A stretch of 5,573 nucleotides of DNA from Pelomonas sp036401055 (GTDB lineage: Bacteria; Pseudomonadota; Gammaproteobacteria; Burkholderiales; Burkholderiaceae_C): the NCBI GenBank assembly GCA_036401055.1, contig DASWWC010000281.1, positions 1-5,573 of the forward strand. Reading direction: 5' to 3'. The translations under genes and the position numbers were made by a program. Position 1 is the stretch's first letter, and each line of letters starts with the position of its first letter. Under the pieces are notes generated by a model that saw nothing but the letters and a program-made list of their open reading frames with translations, ran no database searches and was not told where the DNA came from. Shown here piece after piece: positions 1 to 5,215 of this stretch.

Positions 1-1
1 C

Positions 2-628
2 GTCGGCGCCCCGGTGGCCGCCGTGCCGGCCGACCAGGCCGCGCTGCTGGCCGCCTTCCGCGAGGGCCTGGGCCTGCCCCACCTGCCGGCCGGCGGCCTG
101 ACGCCGGAGTTCATGCGCCTGCTGGGTCAGATCGTGCACGAGTCGGCGCGCGGCACGGTGGACCTGCTGGTCGCGCGCGCGGCGCTGAAGCGCGAGGTGC
201 GTGCCGAGGCCACCATGATCGTCGCGCGCGAGAACAACCCGCTGAAGTTCTCGCCCACGGCCGAGGTCGCGCTGGGCCACCTGCTGGGGCCCACCGTGCG
301 GGGCTTCATCGAGCCGCAGAAGGCCATGCGCGATGCGTTTGACGACCTGCGCGCCCACCAGCTGGCCTTCCTGGCCGGCATGCGTGCCGCGCTGGAGGGG
401 CTGCTGCAGCGCTTCGACCCCAGCGTGCTGGAGGCGCGGCTGACGCAGAAGTCGGTGCTGTCCAGCCTGCTGCCGGCGGCGCGCAAGGCGCAGCTGTGGT
501 CGGTGTTCCAGCAGGAGTACCAGCAGATCGCCGGCGAGCTGTCGGACGACTTCCACCAGGTCTTCGGCCGCGAGTTCCTGCGCGCCTACGAGGCGCAGCT
601 CGACGCGCTGCAGGCCGAACAACGATAG
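2..628 (+). CDS. tagH: TagH (Fha) T6SS FHA-domain protein, C-terminal part
   Basis: This is the C-terminal 208 residues of a T6SS-associated FHA-domain protein. The frame is open to the left edge, so the N-terminal FHA domain (the phosphothreonine reader) and the true start lie outside the window. What is visible is the helical C-terminal domain of the TagH/ImpI family. A run of helices leads to the family-typical NNPLKFSP motif at about 233-256, followed by an Ala/Leu-rich helix pair (around AMRDAFDDLRAHQLAFL) and a final helical stretch ending in TAG at 626-628. TagH proteins act in the cytoplasm in the threonine-phosphorylation pathway that triggers T6SS assembly by binding a phosphorylated partner. 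The gene lies 20 bases upstream of a PP2C phosphatase gene, the usual partner in this pathway, so the two are probably co-transcribed. The identity rests on motif recognition plus context. The possible start at GTG 14 is not real, because coding sequence continues upstream of it. Confidence 0.87.
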   Translation, partial: VGAPVAAVPADQAALLAAFREGLGLPHLPAGGLTPEFMRLLGQIVHESARGTVDLLVARAALKREVRAEATMIVARENNPLKFSPTAEVALGHLLGPTVRGFIEPQKAMRDAFDDLRAHQLAFLAGMRAALEGLLQRFDPSVLEARLTQKSVLSSLLPAARKAQLWSVFQQEYQQIAGELSDDFHQVFGREFLRAYEAQLDALQAEQR

Positions 629-633
629 AGATA

Positions 634-641
634 GAGGGAGG
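634..641 (+). promoter_or_regulatory. Ribosome binding site of pppA
   Basis: A purine-rich GAGGGAGG lies 7 bases before ATG 649. It fixes the phosphatase start at 649, although the same frame is open much further upstream inside tagH. Confidence 0.8.
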
Positions 642-648
642 GCCTGCA

Positions 649-1398
649 ATGCACATCGAGCTGGCATTGATGTCCGAACGCGGCGGGCGCGACTACAACG
701 AGGACGCCTGCGGCCACTGGCACTCCGAGCGCTACCTGTGCTGCGTGCTGGCCGACGGCGCCGGCGGCCATGGCGGTGGCGACATTGCGTCCAAGCTGGC
801 CGTCAGCCATGTGCTGCAGGGCTATGCGGCCATGCCCTGCCACCACCCGCAGGCGCTGGAGCTGTTGCTGCGCGACACCAACCGCGAGCTGCTGGCGCAG
901 CGGGCGGCCAACCCGCAGCTGCGCAACATGCACTCCACGGTGGTGGTGCTGTCCATCGACCTGCAGGACCGCACCGCGCTGTGGGGCCACTGCGGCGACT
1001 CGCGCTTCTATGCCTTCCGCGACGGCCGTCTGGCCCAGCGCACCAGCGACCACAGCTTGGTCCAGTCGCTCATCGACGGCGGCCTGCTGGACGAGGCCGG
1101 CGCGCGCGTCCACCCCAAGCGCAGCGAGCTCTACTCGGCGCTGGGCACGCAGGGCGAGGACCTGCACATCAGCGTGTCGGAGCAGCCCTGGCCGCTGCAG
1201 GGCCGCGAGGCGCTGATGCTGTGCACCGACGGTCTGTGGGAATGGGTCACCGACGAGGAGATCGCCGCTGCGCTGTCCTTCGCCGCCGAGCCCCAGGCCT
1301 GGCTGGACGACCTGGGCCAGCGCGTGCGCATCGCCGCTGCCGCCAAGCCCAACCACGACAACTTCACCGCCCTGGCCCTGTGGCTTGAGGTGGATTGA
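649..1398 (+). CDS. pppA: PP2C-family Ser/Thr phosphatase of the T6SS (PppA)
   Basis: This is a 249-residue cytoplasmic protein phosphatase of the metal-dependent PP2C family. In T6SS clusters such enzymes reverse the PpkA-dependent threonine phosphorylation that promotes apparatus assembly. All core PP2C motifs are present in order: RDYNED at residues 14-19, ADGAGGHGGG at 35-44 (metal ligands D36/G37), GHCGDSR at 113-119, SDHSLVQ at 133-139, CTDGLWEWV at 192-200 (D194), and the C-terminal NHDNFTAL at 235-242 (D237). With its metal-binding aspartates intact, the protein should be active. Its length is normal for a single-domain bacterial PP2C, and there is no signal peptide or membrane segment. 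The start at 649 is set by a strong ribosome site and by the typical N-terminus just ahead of the RxxNED motif. It follows tagH by 20 bases and is followed after 10 bases by the PAAR-like gene. The family assignment is very secure; the T6SS role comes from context. Confidence 0.94.
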   Translation: MHIELALMSERGGRDYNEDACGHWHSERYLCCVLADGAGGHGGGDIASKLAVSHVLQGYAAMPCHHPQALELLLRDTNRELLAQRAANPQLRNMHSTVVVLSIDLQDRTALWGHCGDSRFYAFRDGRLAQRTSDHSLVQSLIDGGLLDEAGARVHPKRSELYSALGTQGEDLHISVSEQPWPLQGREALMLCTDGLWEWVTDEEIAAALSFAAEPQAWLDDLGQRVRIAAAAKPNHDNFTALALWLEVD

Positions 1399-1402
1399 GG
1401 AG
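1397..1402 (+). promoter_or_regulatory. Ribosome binding site of the PAAR-like gene
   Basis: GAGGAG lies 6 bases before ATG 1409 and overlaps the pppA stop codon (TGA 1396-1398). It selects ATG 1409 over an in-frame TTG at 1385 inside pppA, and it suggests translational coupling of the two genes. Confidence 0.7.
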
Positions 1403-1408
1403 CGAGCC

Positions 1409-1798
1409 ATGCCCCAACATTGCTGCACCGGCGCCATGATGACCTGCACCTTCGGCGTCGCGCCGAGCACGCTGAACGTGCTGCCCAAGAACAAGATGAT
1501 GACCAGCAACATGGCGGCGGCCAACATCATGGACAACATCCCCATGGTCAACATCCCGCCGTTCGGCATGTGCAGCAGCCCCAGCAACCCCACGGTGGCC
1601 GCCGCCACCGCCGCCGCCTTGGGGGTGCTGACGCCCATGCCCTGCGTACCGGTGTTCCCCGCGCCGTGGACACCCGGCGCGCCCACGGTGATGCTGGGCA
1701 ATATGCCGGTGCTGAACAACACGTCCAAGCTGATGTGCGCCTATGCCGGCGTGGTCAGCTTCACGATGCCGGGGCAGATGACGGAGATGGTGCCCTGA
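1409..1798 (+). CDS. PAAR-like (DUF4280-type) protein, candidate T6SS spike tip
   Basis: This is a 129-residue protein that I recognise as DUF4280-type, a PAAR-like family found with contractile injection systems. Family-typical pieces are CCTGAMMTCTFGVAPSTLNV (residues 5-24), ANIMDNIPMVNIPPFGMC (38-55), SNPTVAAATAAALGVLTPMP (59-78), a PW-PGAPTV segment (86-94), and NNTSKLMC (103-110) before a short final strand. Proteins of this kind are thought to cap the VgrG spike as a metal-stabilised cone and may carry effectors. Six cysteines (5, 6, 13, 55, 79, 110) and His4 are possible metal ligands or disulfides; which ones is not known. Sixteen of 129 residues are methionine, which is unusual. There is no toxin extension, so it would be a bare tip or adaptor. 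It follows pppA by 10 bases in the same operon and is followed by a strong hairpin. Family confidence is good; the tip role is inferred. Confidence 0.85.
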   Translation: MPQHCCTGAMMTCTFGVAPSTLNVLPKNKMMTSNMAAANIMDNIPMVNIPPFGMCSSPSNPTVAAATAAALGVLTPMPCVPVFPAPWTPGAPTVMLGNMPVLNNTSKLMCAYAGVVSFTMPGQMTEMVP

Positions 1799-1804
1799 AC
1801 GCAG

Positions 1805-1826
1805 GACGCCGCCCGAAGGCGGCGTC
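1805..1826. terminator. Strong hairpin between convergent genes
   Basis: A perfect 9-bp stem GACGCCGCC/GGCGGCGTC encloses a 4-base loop. Read from the plus strand the loop is CGAA. Read from the minus strand it is a C-UUCG-G tetraloop, an exceptionally stable RNA loop. The hairpin sits 7 bases after the PAAR-like stop and about 20 bases after the stop of the minus-strand gene, where a shared terminator would be expected. No T-run follows in either direction, so it could instead act as an RNA-stability element or need Rho. Confidence 0.6.
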
Positions 1827-1846
1827 GACGGCACGGCCTGAAGCCC

Positions 1847-3040
1847 TCAGTTCAGTCGCGTCAGGCCGAACTGGCCCACGAGGTTCTTGACCTGGTAGCC
1901 CGGCACCTTGCCGATGTCGTCGTTGATCTTCTTGACGGCCTTTTTCCAGGTGTCGATCTCGGCCGTCAGCTGCTTGATCGCCGGCTGCAAGGTGCCCGTG
2001 ATCTCCTTGTCGATCTTCTTCACCAGCGGCGCCTCCTTGAAGCCGGCCGTGTCGTTGGCCTTCTGGAAGGTGGTCTTCCAGATGTTGGCGCGCGCATCGG
2101 TCAGCTTTTTCAGCTTGCTCTCGGCGTCCTTCAGGGCCGCCTCCTTCTTGCCCAGCTCCTTGCCGAAGTCCTTGGCCTTGACGCCCAGGGCCTTCTCGAA
2201 CTTGACGATGAGCTTGTCGACCGCCTCCTGCGCCTCGGTGGTGGTCACCAGTTCGTCGCCGGACTTCAGCGTGGCCGCGGCGCCCAGGTTGCCCTTGACC
2301 TTGCAGTTCTTGATGCCCTTGGCCTTCAACAGCTCCCAGACCTGCTTGGTGTAGTTCTGCATCGCGCCGCCCTGGGCCGTGAAGCAGCCGTCCAGGTAGA
2401 TGGTGCCCGAGTAGGTCGGGGCCAGGCGCTTCTTGGGGTCCTTGTTGTCGACCAGCGCCGCCACCAGCTCCTTGGGCGTGCTGCCGGCGAAATCCTTGCC
2501 GTAGATCTGGCCGCTGGCGGTCTTGTCCTCGTCGCCGTGGGCCAGCAGGATGATGTTCACGCTGCCGTCGATCTGGCCCAGCAATTTGCCGTCGCCCTTG
2601 ACGCCCAGCGCCTTGACCATGTCCTTGGCGGCCTTGTCGATGACCTTGTCGCCCTTGTCCAGGTTGTAGACCTTGGTCTCGGTCAGCAGCTTCTTCTGCT
2701 TCTCGCGGATGCCCTTGTAGTCGGCCACCAGCACGCAGCTGCGCTCGTACTTGGCCGTCTTCGGGTCGGTGACCAGGAAGATCATGTCCTTGCCCGACAT
2801 GCCTGCGCGCAGCCAGGGCGTCGCGCACTTGCCGGCCACCAGGTCTTCCTTGACCTTCTTGACGATGGCCGTGGCATCGTTGGCCTTCACCACCAAGCCC
2901 TGGATGGGCTTGCCGACGAAGGCGATCAAGTCGTCGCCAATGCCCTTCACGAGCTTGCCCGCGTCGTAGTTGGCGATCGCGTTGGGGTTGGTCGCTTTGA
3001 TCTCGTAGACGACGGTGCCGCTGTCGATGGATTTGGCCAT
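1847..3040 (-). CDS. Uncharacterised lysine-rich protein with caspase-like His/Cys pattern
   Basis: I do not recognise this 397-residue protein as a named family. The start at ATG 3040 (MAKSIDSGTV) looks the most natural. A GTG at 3094 would add 18 basic, poorly structured residues. Neither start has a clear ribosome site. No signal peptide or membrane segment is seen. Residues 1-100 have no recognised motif. From about 100 to 265 the pattern resembles clan CD (caspase-like, possibly C80-like) peptidases: strand CVLVADY (102-108), strand VNIILLAHGD ending in H168-G169, a YGKDFAGSTPKELVAAL segment (180-196), strand TIYLDGCFTA with C219, then a GIKNCKV strand. H168 and C219 would be the catalytic dyad. 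From about 270 to 376 it is strongly helical and lysine-rich, likely coiled coil. It lies 96 bases after the OmpA-like gene on the same strand and converges on the PAAR-like gene. A T6SS effector or a regulatory protease are both possible; the protease call is inference. Confidence 0.8.
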   Translation of the reverse strand: MAKSIDSGTVVYEIKATNPNAIANYDAGKLVKGIGDDLIAFVGKPIQGLVVKANDATAIVKKVKEDLVAGKCATPWLRAGMSGKDMIFLVTDPKTAKYERSCVLVADYKGIREKQKKLLTETKVYNLDKGDKVIDKAAKDMVKALGVKGDGKLLGQIDGSVNIILLAHGDEDKTASGQIYGKDFAGSTPKELVAALVDNKDPKKRLAPTYSGTIYLDGCFTAQGGAMQNYTKQVWELLKAKGIKNCKVKGNLGAAATLKSGDELVTTTEAQEAVDKLIVKFEKALGVKAKDFGKELGKKEAALKDAESKLKKLTDARANIWKTTFQKANDTAGFKEAPLVKKIDKEITGTLQPAIKQLTAEIDTWKKAVKKINDDIGKVPGYQVKNLVGQFGLTRLN

Positions 3041-3113
3041 GGTCGGGAGGTTTTCTGTGGACGATGAAGGGCGTGACGACCGGGCGGCCCTCACGGGGAA
3101 GAAAACGGCAGCC

Positions 3114-3127
3114 GCCCGCGAACGGGC
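3114..3127 (-). other. Small hairpin between the OmpA-like gene and its downstream neighbour
   Basis: On the minus strand, GCCCG-TTCG-CGGGC forms a 5-bp stem starting 9 bases after the TAG stop of the OmpA-like gene. A short T-rich run (GTTTTCTT) begins 7 bases after the stem. It could be a weak or partial terminator that lowers expression of the downstream 397-residue protein gene, but the stem is short and the T-run is displaced. Confidence 0.3.
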
Positions 3128-3136
3128 CGGGCAAGG

Positions 3137-3694
3137 CTACTTGCGCCCGATCTCCACGCGGCGGTTCTCGTCGGCGTTGGGCTTCTTCGGGTTCTTGGGG
3201 TCCTTGGAGCCCACGCCTTCGATCTCCAGCATGGCCGTGTCGGCGCCCTTGCCCACCAGGTAGTCGCGCACCGACTCGGCCCGCTTGACGGACAGCGCCT
3301 GGTTGGCCGCCGGCGTGCCCGAGGCGTCCGCGTGGCCGATGATGCGCACCTTGCGATCGCTGTTCTTCTTGGTCTTGAGCACGTCGGCGAACACGTCCAG
3401 CTGGCGCTTCAGCAGCACCGGCAGCTCGGCCGAGCCCACCTTGAACGACGTGGCCGGCAGCGAGTACTTGATGGCCGGCTTGAAGCCCATGCACTTGAAG
3501 CCGCTGGCCTCCAACTCCTTGCACTTGTCATCGGGGAACAAGCCCTCGGCGATGGCCTCGGTCGTGGGCACAGTCTTGCCCAGGTCCACGGCGGCGGGCG
3601 CCGAGGCGGCGGCGTCGGGCGCGGGGGTCTGGGCCTGGGCAGCCAGGGCCAGGCTGCACAGGGTCAGGGCAAGAAGGGGGCGAAGCTGCTTCAT
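3137..3694 (-). CDS. Secreted OmpA-family peptidoglycan-binding protein
   Basis: This is a 185-residue exported protein. The N-terminus is a classic Sec signal (basic MKQLR, then hydrophobic PLLALTLCSLALA) with probable cleavage after AQA at residue 21. C13 is not in a proper lipobox, so this is probably not a lipoprotein. An Ala/Pro linker (22-36) leads to a short region with a cysteine pair (C58, C68), which could form a disulfide, and then an OmpA-like domain from about 80 to 185. That domain contains IIGHADASG (118-126), N131, LSVKRAESV (134-142) and ENRRVEI (176-182). D123 and R138 have the 15-residue spacing of the Asp/Arg pair that binds diaminopimelate in OmpA, so peptidoglycan binding should be intact. 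Lacking a barrel or membrane anchor, it probably works in the periplasm. ATG 3694 is chosen because the signal peptide begins there. In a T6SS setting it might help anchor the trans-envelope complex to the cell wall; that role is inferred. Confidence 0.9.
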   Translation of the reverse strand: MKQLRPLLALTLCSLALAAQAQTPAPDAAASAPAAVDLGKTVPTTEAIAEGLFPDDKCKELEASGFKCMGFKPAIKYSLPATSFKVGSAELPVLLKRQLDVFADVLKTKKNSDRKVRIIGHADASGTPAANQALSVKRAESVRDYLVGKGADTAMLEIEGVGSKDPKNPKKPNADENRRVEIGRK

Positions 3695-3728
3695 GGCGGG
3701 CACTCGTGTCGGCGTGACGGTCGCGGAC

Positions 3729-3789
3729 TGAGTGACCGCTGCGCGCAAATGGTTCCCGCCGGGAACCAAGACCGCCCCGCAGTCACTCA
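3729..3789. promoter_or_regulatory. Concentric inverted repeat in the divergent promoter region
   Basis: Two perfect 8-bp inverted repeats share exactly one centre, at 3759. The inner one is TGGTTCCC (3750-3757) and GGGAACCA (3761-3768) around GCC. The outer one is TGAGTGAC (3729-3736) and GTCACTCA (3782-3789). Six further pairs match between them, so 22 of 29 opposed positions over 61 bp are complementary. It occupies the middle of the 157-base spacer between the OmpA-like gene (start 3694) and tssK (start 3852). This is where an operator controlling both directions would lie. No convincing -35/-10 or sigma-54 (-24/-12) promoter was found in the spacer. A transcribed hairpin is the alternative. 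Confidence 0.5.
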
Positions 3790-3851
3790 TGGCCTGATCG
3801 CGGCCCTGAGAGTGCAGGCTGCGCTTTCTCTTGCTTGAGGCGAACCCACAC

Positions 3852-5189
3852 ATGACCTGGCGTGACCGAGTGATCTGGACCGAGGGCATGTTCCTCCAGC
3901 CGCAGCACTTCCAGCAGCACGACCGCCACTGGGAGCACCAGTGGCGCCAGCGCCTGCAGCAGTGCATGCCCTATGCCTGGGGCTTCTCGGCGCTGACGCT
4001 GGACGAGGCCTCGCTGACGCTGGGCAAGCTGGGCCTGGCCGCCGCCCAGGGCCTGCTGCCCGACGGCACCGCCTTCTCCGCGCCCGGCAGTGACGCCGCG
4101 CCGGCTGCGCTGGACATCCCCGCCGACGCCCGCAACGAGATCGTCGTGCTGGCAGTCACGCTGCAGCGCCCCGGCGTCGTCGAGACCGATGCTGAAGCAG
4201 CCGCCGGCTCCATGGGCGCGCGCTTCCTGGCCGCCGAGGTCGCCGTGGGTGACAGCAACTCCCAGCTGGACCGCGACGCCGCGCTGCAGGTCGGCCGCCT
4301 CAACCTGCGCCTGATGCTGGCCCGCGACGCCGGCGACGGCTATGCGACGCTGGGCGTAGCCCGCGTCGTCGAGCGCCGGGCCGACAACCGCGTCGTGCTG
4401 GACCCGACCTTTGTGCCGCCGCTGCTGCACGCCCCCGCCCACCCGGTGCTGGACGGCTATGTGCGCGAGCTGTGCGGGCTGCTGCACCAGCGCGGCGAGG
4501 CGCTGGCCGCCCGCCTGGCCGCCCCGGGCCGCGGCGGCGTCGGCGAGATCGCCGACTTCCTGCTGCTGGAGGCGGTCAACCGCAACCAGGCCACGTTCAA
4601 CCACCTGCGCACGGTGTCCGTGCTGCACCCCGAGCGGCTGTATTCCGAATGCCTGGCGCTGGCCGGCGACCTCGCCACCTTCCGCGACAGCCGCCGTCCC
4701 ACCGCGTATGCGGACTACCTGCACGACGACCTGGCCGCCACCTTCAAGCCCGTCATCGACGACCTGCGCCAGTCGCTGTCCATGGTGATGGAGCAGACCG
4801 CCATCCCGATCGAGCTGCAGGACCGCGCCTATGGCGTGCGCGTGGCGCTGATCCCGGACGTGAACCTGCAGCGCAACGCCACCTTCGTGCTGGCCGTGTC
4901 GGCCCAATTGCCGGGCGACGCGCTGCGGGCGCGCTTCCCGACGCAGGTCAAGATCGGCCCGGTCGAGCGCATCCGCGACCTCGTCAACCTGCAACTGCCC
5001 GGCGTCACGCTGCGCCCGCTGCCGGTGGCGCCGCGCCAGATCCCCTATCACGCGGGTCACAACTACTTCGAGCTGGAGACCCGCGGCAACGAGCTGTGGA
5101 AGCAGCTGGAATCCTCGGGCGGCCTGGCCTTGCACATCGCCGGCGAGTTCCCGGGTTTGGAACTTGAGTTCTGGGCCATCCGGGCCTGA
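3852..5189 (+). CDS. tssK: T6SS baseplate subunit TssK
   Basis: This is a full-length, 445-residue TssK (ImpJ/VasE family), the trimeric adaptor that joins the T6SS baseplate (TssEFG-VgrG) to the cytoplasmic face of the TssJLM membrane complex. The N-terminus has the family signature VIWTEGMFLQPQHFQQHD (residues 7-24). The N-terminal beta-rich part (roughly 1-190) contacts TssF/TssG, the middle helical part (about 200-310, including GEIADFLLLEAVNR) forms the trimer neck, and the C-terminal head (about 320-445) faces the membrane complex. The head carries the well-conserved segments QVKIGPVERIRDLVNLQLPG, APRQIPYHAG, YFEL and the ending EFPGLELEFWAIR. ATG 3852 is preferred over an in-frame TTG at 3831 because TssK proteins begin with M-(S/T)-W-R. 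A GAGG lies 11 bases upstream, somewhat far. It is followed after 26 bases by tssL. No tssJ lies directly upstream, unlike many clusters. Confidence 0.97.
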   Translation: MTWRDRVIWTEGMFLQPQHFQQHDRHWEHQWRQRLQQCMPYAWGFSALTLDEASLTLGKLGLAAAQGLLPDGTAFSAPGSDAAPAALDIPADARNEIVVLAVTLQRPGVVETDAEAAAGSMGARFLAAEVAVGDSNSQLDRDAALQVGRLNLRLMLARDAGDGYATLGVARVVERRADNRVVLDPTFVPPLLHAPAHPVLDGYVRELCGLLHQRGEALAARLAAPGRGGVGEIADFLLLEAVNRNQATFNHLRTVSVLHPERLYSECLALAGDLATFRDSRRPTAYADYLHDDLAATFKPVIDDLRQSLSMVMEQTAIPIELQDRAYGVRVALIPDVNLQRNATFVLAVSAQLPGDALRARFPTQVKIGPVERIRDLVNLQLPGVTLRPLPVAPRQIPYHAGHNYFELETRGNELWKQLESSGGLALHIAGEFPGLELEFWAIRA

Positions 5190-5215
5190 TCCCCTTTTTC
5201 TGATTGGCGCGCCCC

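Noticed and set aside
586..1728. Long open frame antisense to pppA and the PAAR-like gene (380 codons)
   Set aside because: Its translation is low-complexity Gly/Val/Gln-rich with no motif, as expected for the antisense of high-GC coding DNA. The plus-strand genes there have full family signatures.
3041..3094. N-terminal extension of the 397-residue protein to GTG 3094
   Set aside because: The extra 18 residues are Arg/Ser-rich with no ribosome site and look like intergenic sequence. ATG 3040 gives a more natural N-terminus, although it too lacks a clear Shine-Dalgarno.
1761..3524. 587-codon minus-strand frame spanning two genes
   Set aside because: It is out of frame with the OmpA-like and 397-residue proteins and gives a Gly/Gln/Arg-rich sequence without domains. 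It runs across the stop and start of two well-supported genes.
3790..3851. Possible sigma-54 promoter before tssK
   Set aside because: The TTGC near 3831 lacks a GG element at the required spacing, so no -24/-12 match could be supported.
3783..5135. 450-codon frame antisense to tssK
   Set aside because: It is repetitive Gln/Val/Gly-rich translation lying entirely opposite a full-length, strongly conserved TssK.
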